Source: Clostridia bacterium (GTDB lineage Bacteria; Bacillota; Clostridia; Oscillospirales; Acutalibacteraceae). Taken from it: a DNA stretch of 33,909 nucleotides. Under the pieces are notes generated by a model, which was not told the DNA's origin, searched no databases, and was given only the letters and a program-made list of their open reading frames with translations. The position numbers were made by a program, and so were the translations under genes. Below, piece after piece: positions 6,230 to 13,535 of this stretch. The DNA is taken from NCBI GenBank assembly GCA_017380615.1, contig JAFODQ010000039.1, positions 1 to 33,909 of the forward strand, given 5' to 3'. Numbering within the stretch: position 1 is the first letter of the stretch; each line of letters opens with the position of its first letter.

Positions 6230-8632
6230 TTATTTTATTTTCATTGTCAGTTCAACAACGCGCCTTGCCGTCTGTTGCATTTCGCCAAGGGTGATGCCGT
6301 GCTTTTTGCCATAGGTTTTAAGAAGTGTTCCGTCGGGTTTTTTCCTGCCTGCCCGGTTGCCGCCGGGCATCAGCACATCCACTCCGGCTCTCACTCTATA
6401 TGCATTGTCTGTCATCTCGGGGAATTCGGGACTCTTTGAGTTTTGCATCCACCAGTCTGTCATTACAAGACCTTGGAAGCCCCACTCCTTACGGAGTATG
6501 CGAGTGCAAAGGTCATAGTGATAGTGACCCCAAACACCATTGATTTTGTTGTATGAGGTCATTATTGTGAGAGGCTGTGCTTCTTTTACACAGATTTCAA
6601 AGCCCTTGAGATAGATTTCTCTGAGTGCTCTCTGCGAAAGACGGGAGTCTGTTTTGTTTCTGTTTGTTTCCTGACTGTTGCAAGCAAAGTGTTTTGGACA
6701 AGCAGCCACACCATTTTTCTGCACGCCCTTAACAACAGCAGCTGCAGTTTTGCCTGTGAGGAAGGGGTCTTCAGAATAATATTCAAAGTTTCTTCCGCAA
6801 AGAGGGCTTCTATGGATGTTCATTCCGGGAGCAAGAAGAATGTGTGATCCTTTCTCAATCATCTCGCCACCGATCTTGTTGTAAATCTCCTCAGCCAATT
6901 CAAGATTCCACATGGAAGCAAGGCTTGTGCCGATCGGAACAAGTGAACAGCATGCACGGATTCTGATTCCTGAAGGACCGTCTGTGGTTGTCAAAGGCTT
7001 AATACCCTTATCACGCAAGCTTTCAAGCACACCACCCATTACACCTGCGTTGCCTTTATTGCCTAAGGGACTGTCCATTGTGTAGTCTCCCCGGCTGATT
7101 GCCTCAAGCTCCTTGGGAGATAGCTGGGCGATAAATCGCTCCATAGATTCTTTTCCTGAAATAACATCATCTAATTTGATTCCACAATCACCGATGTAGT
7201 TGTAGCTTTGTGGCAGATTATTGAGAATCTCCTCTCTGAGATTTACCTGAGAAAGTGTCACGGGAGTCAGTATTCCATTTTTACCCATAATGTCAAAGCT
7301 TTGCGTTGGTGCGCAAGCCTGGGTAAGTTCACTTAAGACAACAGTTTCGTCAATGGTAAAAGAGAAAACCTTTTGTGCATCACGAACATTGGCACCAACA
7401 AAGAAATTATATTCACCCTCTTCAAGCAAATAAGCGTTTTCTGTGCCTGAAACACCACTGTCATCAAAGCTTGCAAAAGAATAAAATGGAATTTCAATTG
7501 TAACGGTGTGAGTATCGGCAGGGGAAAGTGAAGGTGTTTTGGTGAAGCCACACAGTACCCTTGCAGGCTTGCCTAAATTCCCCTGAGGAGCCTCGCAATA
7601 AACCTGGATAACATCTTTACCACAGGCATCACCAATGTTTTCGGATGTGACGGTAAGTGTTACAGTGTTGTTTTCTACCTTGCTTTCATTGAGAGTGTTT
7701 TTGAATTGTGTGAAGCCGAGACCGAAGCCAAATGGGTAAAGTACATTTTCCTTTGCAAAGGTTTCAAAATACCTGTAACCAACATAGATATCCTCAGCAA
7801 AATCATTATATTCCTTTTCTCCGAAATAATCTGCACAAGGATAGTTTGAGTAATCATCTGCAATTGTGTCGGTGAGTCTTCCCGAAGGCTCCTGGATTCC
7901 GAAAATAACGTCTGCAACAGCATTTCCGCTTTCCATACCGCCCTGGTATGGCATAAGCACAGCAGCCTTGCCGAAAAGATGCTTTTTTTCCCAGGACATA
8001 TCCATTATGCTGCCGATATTGAGAACGATAACAGTTTTCTCAAATGCTTTTGAAGCTCTTTCGATAAGCGAGCTTTCATCATCCGTGAGATAATAACTGC
8101 CCTTTGAGAGGAGGTTTTCTCTGTCTTCGCCTGCAGAGCGACCTATGACAATAACTGCACATTCACTTTCGGCTGCAGCCTTTGAAATGAAATCGTCGCT
8201 GACGGGCATTTCGTTATAATAGTGTGGCCAGTGTCCCCAAAAGCCATGGTCGGGGGGATTTTTCCCGCACCATTCATGGTAGGTGGAAGCAACCTCTTCA
8301 TTTACATTTGCTCCAATATTTCTGAAGCCTTCCATAAGGCTGACGGTGTAGGGCTTTATAACATCTCCGCCTGAACCGTAGCCCACATACATATAATCAT
8401 TCTGAACTCTGCCGAAAACAGCAATTTTAGTACTCTTTGAAAGAGGGAGAACATCATCGTTTCGCAGAAGGACAGTTCCCTCTGCCCCTGCCTGGCGTAA
8501 TAATTCGGGCATACCCTCGGTGACAATTTTTGGAAGGTCACCTGTTTCACTGCTTTCGTTCTGTGAAAGACGATTGATTAAAAGACCGATTGTGTTAAAG
8601 GCTTTTCGCTTTGTTTTTTCAAGAAAATCCAT
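6230..8632 (-). CDS. GH3 beta-glucosidase with reversed domain order
   Basis: This 800-residue glycoside hydrolase family 3 protein releases glucose from beta-glucosides. It lacks a signal peptide, so it probably acts in the cytoplasm on imported oligosaccharides. The usual order is inverted: the alpha/beta sandwich domain comes first (about 40-260, with AGEDREN at 168-174 holding the likely acid/base), then a fibronectin-III-like domain (about 310-430), and the TIM-barrel catalytic domain last (about 500-800). In the barrel, NFEYYSEDP, KHFACNSQE and VMTDWW are visible, with Asp726 as the nucleophile. This swapped layout is known from rumen enzymes such as those of Butyrivibrio fibrisolvens and Ruminococcus albus. 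GGAGG lies 7 bases before the ATG at 8632. The gene is monocistronic, with a near-perfect promoter and the shared terminator at 6153. Confidence 0.95.
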   Translation of the reverse strand: MDFLEKTKRKAFNTIGLLINRLSQNESSETGDLPKIVTEGMPELLRQAGAEGTVLLRNDDVLPLSKSTKIAVFGRVQNDYMYVGYGSGGDVIKPYTVSLMEGFRNIGANVNEEVASTYHEWCGKNPPDHGFWGHWPHYYNEMPVSDDFISKAAAESECAVIVIGRSAGEDRENLLSKGSYYLTDDESSLIERASKAFEKTVIVLNIGSIMDMSWEKKHLFGKAAVLMPYQGGMESGNAVADVIFGIQEPSGRLTDTIADDYSNYPCADYFGEKEYNDFAEDIYVGYRYFETFAKENVLYPFGFGLGFTQFKNTLNESKVENNTVTLTVTSENIGDACGKDVIQVYCEAPQGNLGKPARVLCGFTKTPSLSPADTHTVTIEIPFYSFASFDDSGVSGTENAYLLEEGEYNFFVGANVRDAQKVFSFTIDETVVLSELTQACAPTQSFDIMGKNGILTPVTLSQVNLREEILNNLPQSYNYIGDCGIKLDDVISGKESMERFIAQLSPKELEAISRGDYTMDSPLGNKGNAGVMGGVLESLRDKGIKPLTTTDGPSGIRIRACCSLVPIGTSLASMWNLELAEEIYNKIGGEMIEKGSHILLAPGMNIHRSPLCGRNFEYYSEDPFLTGKTAAAVVKGVQKNGVAACPKHFACNSQETNRNKTDSRLSQRALREIYLKGFEICVKEAQPLTIMTSYNKINGVWGHYHYDLCTRILRKEWGFQGLVMTDWWMQNSKSPEFPEMTDNAYRVRAGVDVLMPGGNRAGRKKPDGTLLKTYGKKHGITLGEMQQTARRVVELTMKIK

Positions 8633-8667
8633 TGAAAATCCTCCGTTGATAGTAGTGTATTACATAA

Positions 8668-8696
8668 ATTATATATTCTTTGGGGTGTGAGGTCAA
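8668..8696 (-). promoter_or_regulatory. Sigma-A promoter of the beta-glucosidase gene
   Basis: On the minus strand TTGACC (8696-8691), exactly 17 bases, TATAAT (8673-8668). Transcription should start near 8661, giving a leader of about 29 bases that contains GGAGG. No clear operator or CRE-like palindrome was recognised here. Confidence 0.8.
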
Positions 8697-8705
8697 GAGT
8701 ATAAA

Positions 8706-8733
8706 AATAAGAGGTGGCAAACCACCTCTTATT
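8706..8733 (-). terminator. Intrinsic terminator of the SHOCT gene
   Basis: A 12-bp stem, AATAAGAGGTGG/CCACCTCTTATT, with a CAAA loop (TTTG on the minus strand) is followed on the minus strand by a T-rich tail. It begins right at the stop codon of the SHOCT gene. Confidence 0.85.
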
Positions 8734-9260
8734 TAACTTAAAAGCTTATTTTTTCGCTCTTCGTATTCTTCCTGAGTGATTTCACCATTTCTGAGCTGCT
8801 CCTTATATTCAGCAAGAATCTCACTGATCAGCTTTTCCTTTGAGGGTGTTACCTTCGGATTGGTATCATTGGCTGTTTTACTTATCTTTTCAACAAAAAC
8901 CTCTTTAGGTACGCTTTTTCTTTCGTAATTTTTAATGTCGGAAAGGTTGCACTCCTTTATAAGTCTTTTAAGAGTGCTCCTTGCTCTTGCTTCATCGGAT
9001 CTTTCTAAAGTGAATTGTGTTGCGTTGATATCAATATCTGTTATCAATCTTTTGCCATTTACGATAAAGCAGAAGGCAGGGACTTTAAGTAGCTTTGCAG
9101 GTCTCATTTCCACATCTGTGATATCGGAAAAATTAATTTCCATAGATTTAAGATGCATTGCTTGTGCAAATGAGCCGCTTCTGTCAAAAACAATCTTTTT
9201 ATTATCAAAGTCGAAGTCAACAAAGCCAAGGTTAAATGTAAACCTAACAATATCAGACAT
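8733..9260 (-). CDS. PH-like plus SHOCT domain protein, unknown function
   Basis: The 175-residue soluble protein has an N-terminal half (1-95) of alternating strands, including INFSDITDVEMRPAKLL, which resembles the bacterial PH-like folds often joined to SHOCT domains. A charged linker follows at about 100-140. The C-terminus has a SHOCT motif: ISEILAEYKEQLRNGEITQE followed by EYEERKNKLLS. SHOCT segments are small helical oligomerisation elements on many unrelated proteins, so the role stays open. I start it at ATG 9260, where GGGGAGG lies 6 bases upstream. The longer frame starts with a TTG inside that site. A terminator follows directly. A possible weak promoter (TTGACT at 9336-9331 on the minus strand) lies upstream. 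Confidence 0.8.
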   Translation of the reverse strand: MSDIVRFTFNLGFVDFDFDNKKIVFDRSGSFAQAMHLKSMEINFSDITDVEMRPAKLLKVPAFCFIVNGKRLITDIDINATQFTLERSDEARARSTLKRLIKECNLSDIKNYERKSVPKEVFVEKISKTANDTNPKVTPSKEKLISEILAEYKEQLRNGEITQEEYEERKNKLLS

Positions 9261-9352
9261 GGTTTTCCTCCCCAAAAAATAAAAAGTGATAGCTTTAGAT
9301 TATCATAAAAAATATATAAATTCAACAAAAAGTCAATTTTAGGTTGTTTTTA

Positions 9353-9380
9353 GTGAAGAGTGAAAAGTGAATAGTGAAAA
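9353..9380. repeat. Four tandem 7-base units, GTGAANA
   Basis: GTGAAGA, GTGAAAA, GTGAATA and GTGAAAA follow each other without interruption and are followed by the degenerate AGTAAAA. The run lies between the tRNA terminator and the SHOCT promoter region. I see no function in it beyond possible A-tract curvature. Confidence 0.7.
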
Positions 9381-9383
9381 AGT

Positions 9384-9415
9384 AAAAACCCGAATGCAAA
9401 AGCATTCGGGTTTTT
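9384..9415 (-). terminator. Terminator of the tRNA-Thr gene
   Basis: A long perfect stem, AAAAACCCGAATGC paired with GCATTCGGGTTTTT around AAAA, follows the tRNA directly on the minus strand and ends in T5. It is symmetric and so could act in both directions. Confidence 0.9.
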
Positions 9416-9490
9416 GGAGCTGATAACCGGATTTGAACCGGTGACCTCATCCTTACCAAGGATGCACTCTACCTACTGAGCTATATCAGC
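9415..9490 (-). tRNA. tRNA-Thr (anticodon GGT), CCA encoded
   Basis: On the minus strand the 76-base gene starts GCTGATA and pairs with TATCAGC in a 7-bp acceptor stem, followed by discriminator T and an encoded CCA. The D arm contains AGCTCAGTAGGTAGAG. The anticodon loop is TTGGTAA, giving anticodon GGT for Thr ACC/ACU codons. The T arm is CCGGTTCAAATCCGG. It stands alone, with its own promoter and terminator. Confidence 0.97.
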
Positions 9491-9504
9491 ATCAAACAAA
9501 AGAT

Positions 9505-9533
9505 ATTATACATATTTCACCCTTTATTGTCAA
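9505..9533 (-). promoter_or_regulatory. Perfect consensus promoter of tRNA-Thr
   Basis: On the minus strand TTGACA (9533-9528), 17 bases, TATAAT (9510-9505). The start of transcription falls a few bases before the mature tRNA 5' end at 9490. The -35 box overlaps the left arm of the 9518-9558 inverted repeat. Confidence 0.85.
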
Positions 9534-9558
9534 GGAGTTTTTTGTTCAATAAAGGGTG
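9518..9558 (+). promoter_or_regulatory. 12-bp inverted repeat, terminator-like on the plus strand
   Basis: CACCCTTTATTG (9518-9529) and CAATAAAGGGTG (9547-9558) are perfect inverted copies 17 bases apart. On the plus strand the second arm is followed by TTATTTTTTAT and further T runs. It could end antisense transcripts that run through the tRNA toward parA, or act as an operator on the tRNA promoter that it overlaps. Confidence 0.5.
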
Positions 9559-9588
9559 TTATTTTTTATATTTTTTGCCTTCAGGCTA

Positions 9589-9617
9589 TTTCATTTTTTC
9601 TATATATATGATATAAT
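9589..9617 (+). promoter_or_regulatory. Extended -10 promoter of the parA operon
   Basis: TATAAT (9612-9617) is preceded by TGA (9609-9611), an extended -10. A poor -35 (TTTCAT, 9589-9594) sits 17 bases away. A second candidate, TTGATT-16-TAGAAT (9661-9688), lies closer to the gene. Confidence 0.5.
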
Positions 9618-9648
9618 TCAATAAATATATGTAAAATAGGACAATAGG

Positions 9649-9674
9649 GCAATTATGAGCTTGATTATAATTGC
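9649..9674. promoter_or_regulatory. 8-bp inverted repeat in the parA leader
   Basis: GCAATTAT (9649-9656) and ATAATTGC (9667-9674) are inverted copies with a 10-base spacer, between the two candidate parA promoters. Palindromes like this can be operators of autoregulated par operons, but this is untested inference. Confidence 0.3.
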
Positions 9675-9719
9675 ATTTCGCATAGAATCCTGTGATTATT
9701 CAGAAAGGAAAATGGTTAA

Positions 9720-10484
9720 ATGGCAAAGATAATTTCAGTTGTTAACCAGAAGGGTGGCGTGGGAAAAACCACCAGTGCTGTTAATCTTGTTGCTTGTCTT
9801 GGTGCCTTGGGTAAGCGTGTGCTTCTTGTGGATATTGACCCACAGGGCAACACCACCAGTGGATACGGCATTGCAAGAAAAAATCTTACAGCCACATCTT
9901 ACGATGTACTCATAGGCTCCTGCACAGCAAGGGAAGCTATTATCAAAACAAAATTCCAGGGAGTGGATATCATTCCTTCAAACATAAATCTTGCAGGTGC
10001 AGAAATTGAAATGGCTGCAATGGACAAGCGTGAGGCGCTTCTCAAAAATGCTCTCGCAGTGCTTCACGATGATTATGATTTCATCTTCTTTGATTGTCCT
10101 CCATCGCTGAGCCTTATTACAATAAATGCGCTTACAGCATCAGATAGCTTCATTGTACCGATTCAGTGCGAATATTACGCACTCGAGGGTCTTGCACAGC
10201 TTATGTCAACAGTGCGCACTATTAAAAGGCTTTATAACCCCTATGTGGAGCTTGAAGGTGTGCTTCTGACAATGTATGACGGAAGACTCAATCTCACACA
10301 GCAGGTTGTGGCAGAGGTTAAAAACTATTTCCCCAAAAAGGTCTATGCAACGGTTATTCCACGTAATGTAAGACTTTCCGAGGCACCCTCCTTTGGTGAG
10401 CCGGTTATTTACTATGACCGTGCTTCGAGGGGTGCAGAGAGCTATAACGCTCTTGCAGAAGAATTTTTGAAAATGCAGAAATAA
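9720..10484 (+). CDS. parA: Chromosome partitioning ATPase ParA/Soj
   Basis: The 254-residue ParA-family ATPase binds DNA non-specifically as an ATP dimer and works with ParB on origin segregation and initiation control. The deviant Walker A box KGGVGKTT is at 11-18, followed by VLLVDIDPQGN (Walker A' region) and FIFFDCPPSLSL (Walker B). The length is typical of chromosomal Soj without an N-terminal DNA-binding extension. AGGAA lies 9 bases before the ATG. It is the first gene of an operon: parB follows after 10 bases, then serS, rlmB and the P-type-ATPase-like gene. A parA-parB-serS order is common near the origin in clostridia (family knowledge from memory). No consensus parS site was noticed in the window. 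Confidence 0.96.
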   Translation: MAKIISVVNQKGGVGKTTSAVNLVACLGALGKRVLLVDIDPQGNTTSGYGIARKNLTATSYDVLIGSCTAREAIIKTKFQGVDIIPSNINLAGAEIEMAAMDKREALLKNALAVLHDDYDFIFFDCPPSLSLITINALTASDSFIVPIQCEYYALEGLAQLMSTVRTIKRLYNPYVELEGVLLTMYDGRLNLTQQVVAEVKNYFPKKVYATVIPRNVRLSEAPSFGEPVIYYDRASRGAESYNALAEEFLKMQK

Positions 10485-10494
10485 GGTGAAATAA

Positions 10495-11349
10495 ATGGCA
10501 ACAAAAAAAGGTATGGGCAGAGGTCTCGGCAATCTTTTTGAAGATAACACCACCGAAGAGTTTACCTCTTCGGGAGCTGTGAAGATGAAGCTTATTGACA
10601 TTGAGCCGAACCGTGACCAGCCCCGTAAACAGTTTGATGAGGATGCACTTCAGGATCTTGCAAACAGCATTGCTCAGCATGGTGTGTTACAGCCATTGCT
10701 TGTAAGACCCCTGACAGATGGAACATATCAGCTTGTGGCAGGTGAACGCCGCTGGAGAGCATCAAGACTTGCTGGTCTTACAGAGGTGCCTGTAATCATA
10801 AGGGAGCTGACAGATTCTCAGGTTGCAGAGCTTGCTCTTGTTGAAAATCTTCAGCGTGAAAACCTTAACCCCATGGAAACTGCAAGAGGCTTTAAGGAGC
10901 TGGCAGATAAGTTCGGATACACTCAGGAAAATATTTCCGACATAATCGGTTGCTCACGTGCAGCAGTTGCAAACGCTCTGAGACTTCTTTCACTTTCTGA
11001 AGAAATCCAGGAAATGGTCTTTAAGGGTGATATTTCTGCAGGACACGCAAGAGCAATTCTTACAGCAAATGACGAGGATTACAGAATTTCACTTGCAAAG
11101 CTTGTTGTGAAGGAAGGCCTTTCCGTAAGAGAGACGGAGCGTCTTGCTCGTAAGGCAGATGCAGGTGAGCCCAAGGGGAAAAAAACAAAGAAGCGTAATC
11201 CGTATTACGATGAGGTCGAGCTTGCACTTTCAGATGTGCTAAAAAGAAGAGTCAAGGTTACAAAGTCAAGCAAGAAGGGTTCACTGGAAATTGAATTCTT
11301 TGATGATGCAGACCTTAAGAAGCTTTTGAAAATTTTTGATAATGAATAA
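10495..11349 (+). CDS. parB: Chromosome partitioning protein ParB/Spo0J
   Basis: The 284-residue CTP-dependent DNA clamp loads at parS sites. The start MATKKGMGRGLGNLF is typical of Spo0J. The CTP-binding domain holds GERRWRA (about 83-89) and ENLQRENLNPMETA (the ParB/RepB/Spo0J signature). A helix-turn-helix follows (SDIIGCSRAAVANALRLLSL, about 145-164). The C-terminus has a Lys-rich linker and a dimerisation domain ending DDADLKKLLKIFDN. It lies 10 bases after parA, with GGTGA as a modest ribosome binding site. It should act with ParA on origin segregation. Confidence 0.96.
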   Translation: MATKKGMGRGLGNLFEDNTTEEFTSSGAVKMKLIDIEPNRDQPRKQFDEDALQDLANSIAQHGVLQPLLVRPLTDGTYQLVAGERRWRASRLAGLTEVPVIIRELTDSQVAELALVENLQRENLNPMETARGFKELADKFGYTQENISDIIGCSRAAVANALRLLSLSEEIQEMVFKGDISAGHARAILTANDEDYRISLAKLVVKEGLSVRETERLARKADAGEPKGKKTKKRNPYYDEVELALSDVLKRRVKVTKSSKKGSLEIEFFDDADLKKLLKIFDNE

Positions 11350-11374
11350 TAAATGGTGACAGGAGATATAGAAA

Positions 11375-12661
11375 ATGATTGATATTAAATTTTTGAGAGA
11401 AAACCCGGAAATAGTTAAACAGAACATAAAGAATAAATTCCAGGATAATAAGCTTCCTCTTGTTGATGAGGTTATTGAGCTTGATGCACAGAGCCGTAAG
11501 GTTAAAGGCGAAGCAGATAACCTTCGTGCCTCAAGAAACAAAAATAGTAAGATGATCGGTGGCCTTATGGCACAGGGAAAAAAGGAAGAGGCTGAAGCAA
11601 TGAAGGCTCAGGTTGCAGCAGATGCAAAGCGCCTTGCAGAGCTTGAGGAGCAGGAGGCAGAGCTTACCAAGAAGGTTAATGATATTATGATGATTATCCC
11701 TAACATCATTGACCCATCCGTGCCTATCGGTAAGGATGATTCGGAAAATGTTGAGGTTGAGCGCTATGGTGACCCTGTTGTGCCTGATTTTGAGATTCCA
11801 TATCACAGAGAGATTATGGAAAGCTTTGAGGGTATTGACCTGGACAGTGCTGCCCGTGTTGCAGGTAATGGATTCTACTACCTTTGTGGCGACATTGCAA
11901 GACTTCACTCAGCAGTTATCTCCTATGCAAGAGATTTCATGATTGACAGAGGCTTCACATATTACATTCCTCCATTTATGATTCGCTCAAATGTTGTAAC
12001 AGGAGTTATGAGCTTCGCTGAAATGGATGCAATGATGTATAAGATTGAGGGCGAAGACCTTTACCTCATCGGCACAAGCGAACACTCCATGATCGGTAAA
12101 TTCATTGATACAATCGTTCCTGAGGAGAAGCTTCCACAGACTCTTACAAGCTATTCACCTTGCTTCCGTAAGGAGAAGGGTGCTCACGGTATTGAAGAGC
12201 GTGGTGTTTACCGTATTCATCAGTTTGAGAAGCAGGAAATGATTGTTGTTTGTAAGCCTGAGGATAGCCCGTATTGGTTTGAACAGCTCTGGAAAAATAC
12301 AGTTGACCTCTTCCGCACACTTGATATCCCTGTAAGAACACTCGAGTGCTGTTCGGGTGACCTTGCGGATCTTAAGGTTAAGTCAATCGATGTTGAGGCA
12401 TGGAGTCCTCGTCAGCAGAAATATTTTGAGGTTGGCTCTTGCTCAAATCTTTCCGATGCACAGGCAAGAAGGCTTAAAATCCGTGCAGGCGGCAAGGATA
12501 AGAAATATTTCCCTCACACACTTAATAACACTGTTGTTGCTCCACCAAGAATGCTCATTGCATTCCTTGAAAATAATCTTAATGCAGATGGTACTGTAAA
12601 TATTCCTGAAGCCTTAAGACCATATATGGGTGGTAAGGAAAAGCTTATACCTACAAAATAA
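11375..12661 (+). CDS. serS: Seryl-tRNA synthetase
   Basis: The 428-residue class II synthetase charges tRNA-Ser. Residues 1-110 form the antiparallel coiled-coil arm that grips the long variable arm of tRNA-Ser, rich in Lys, Glu and Ala. The catalytic core shows LIGTSEHSMIG, motif 2 (CFRKEKGAHGIEERGVYRIHQF), and a motif 3 region (TLNNTVVAPPRMLIAFLENN). AGGAG lies about 10 bases before the ATG. It is third in the par operon, 25 bases after parB. No T-box leader or terminator is seen in front of it, so it probably shares the operon promoter rather than being controlled by uncharged tRNA-Ser. Confidence 0.97.
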   Translation: MIDIKFLRENPEIVKQNIKNKFQDNKLPLVDEVIELDAQSRKVKGEADNLRASRNKNSKMIGGLMAQGKKEEAEAMKAQVAADAKRLAELEEQEAELTKKVNDIMMIIPNIIDPSVPIGKDDSENVEVERYGDPVVPDFEIPYHREIMESFEGIDLDSAARVAGNGFYYLCGDIARLHSAVISYARDFMIDRGFTYYIPPFMIRSNVVTGVMSFAEMDAMMYKIEGEDLYLIGTSEHSMIGKFIDTIVPEEKLPQTLTSYSPCFRKEKGAHGIEERGVYRIHQFEKQEMIVVCKPEDSPYWFEQLWKNTVDLFRTLDIPVRTLECCSGDLADLKVKSIDVEAWSPRQQKYFEVGSCSNLSDAQARRLKIRAGGKDKKYFPHTLNNTVVAPPRMLIAFLENNLNADGTVNIPEALRPYMGGKEKLIPTK

Positions 12662-12672
12662 AGGAATAGTTT

Positions 12673-13518
12673 ATGTATAGAAAAGATAAAGAAACAAACA
12701 GAACCAAAGACAACGATAGGTTTCGTGTTAAAACCGGAGATGAAATCCACGGCAAGAGAAGGCGTGTGGAAGATGAAAATGATAGAGATAAGGATATCAT
12801 TTTCGGCAGAAATTCCGTAACCGAAGCAATTAAGGCAGGCAGACCTATCGACAGTGTTATGGTTGCCCGTGGCGAGCATTCAGGCTCAATTCCCAAAATT
12901 CTTGCAGATGCAAAATCTGCTGGGCTTCCTATAAAGGAAGTGGATAGAAGAAAGCTTGATTTTATGTGTGGTCATGAAAATCATCAGGGCATCATTGCTG
13001 TGGGTGCTGTCAAAGCATATTCAACAATTGATGATATTTTCAAAACAGCCGAAGAGAGAGGCGAGTCGCCATTCATCATCGTGTGTGATGAAATTGAGGA
13101 TCCCCATAACCTTGGTGCAATCATCAGAACAGCGGAGGCTGCAGGTGCACACGGTGTGATTGTGCCAAAGAGAAGAAGTGCTTCTCTGAGCTTCACTGTT
13201 TCAAAAACCTCTGCAGGTGCAGTTGAGTTTATGCATGTTGCAAGGGTTACAAATATTCCACAGACCCTAGATGAGCTTAAGGAAAGAGGCTTGTGGGTTT
13301 ATTGTGCAGACATGGATGGCGAAACCTTCTACAATGCAAACCTTAAGGGTGCAGTGGCGCTTGTTATAGGCTCCGAGGGCAACGGCGTCGGCAGACTTGT
13401 CAAGGAAAAGTGCGATGTTATACTTTCCATGCCAATGAAGGGGAGAATCAATTCTCTCAACGCCTCTGTTGCAGCAGGAATTCTTATGTATGAAATTTCA
13501 AAACAAAGAGATTTATAA
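12673..13518 (+). CDS. rlmB: 23S rRNA 2'-O-ribose methyltransferase, SpoU/TrmH family (RlmB-like)
   Basis: The 281-residue protein has a charged N-terminal extension (1-38), a small substrate-binding domain (about 39-115, starting IIFGRNSVTEAI), and a knotted SPOUT domain. The SpoU motifs are visible: motif 1 DEIEDPHNLGAIIRTAEAAG, motif 2 LVIGSEGNGV, and motif 3 MPMKGRINSLNASVAAGILMYE. These fit RlmB, which methylates G2251 in the peptidyl-transferase region of 23S rRNA; related TrmH-type enzymes cannot be fully excluded. It is fourth in the par operon, 11 bases after serS. GGAATAG in front of the ATG is a weak ribosome binding site. Confidence 0.93.
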   Translation: MYRKDKETNRTKDNDRFRVKTGDEIHGKRRRVEDENDRDKDIIFGRNSVTEAIKAGRPIDSVMVARGEHSGSIPKILADAKSAGLPIKEVDRRKLDFMCGHENHQGIIAVGAVKAYSTIDDIFKTAEERGESPFIIVCDEIEDPHNLGAIIRTAEAAGAHGVIVPKRRSASLSFTVSKTSAGAVEFMHVARVTNIPQTLDELKERGLWVYCADMDGETFYNANLKGAVALVIGSEGNGVGRLVKEKCDVILSMPMKGRINSLNASVAAGILMYEISKQRDL

Positions 13519-13535
13519 TAGGGTGAGAAGCAAAG

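Noticed and set aside
4387-8661. A shared 13-mer, ATAGTAGTGTATT, upstream of the dockerin gene (4387-4399) and of the beta-glucosidase gene (8649-8661)
   Set aside because: A few identical 13-mers are expected by chance in 34 kb of AT-rich DNA, and the two copies are in opposite orientation relative to their genes.
9655-9732. Short frame overlapping the parA start (MSLIIIAFRIESCDY...)
   Set aside because: It has only a weak GGG as ribosome binding site, overlaps parA out of frame and resembles nothing I know.
11349-11375. T-box leader before serS, or before hisS at 23314-23389
   Set aside because: The gaps are 25 and 76 bases, too short for a T-box, and no T-box core sequence is visible.
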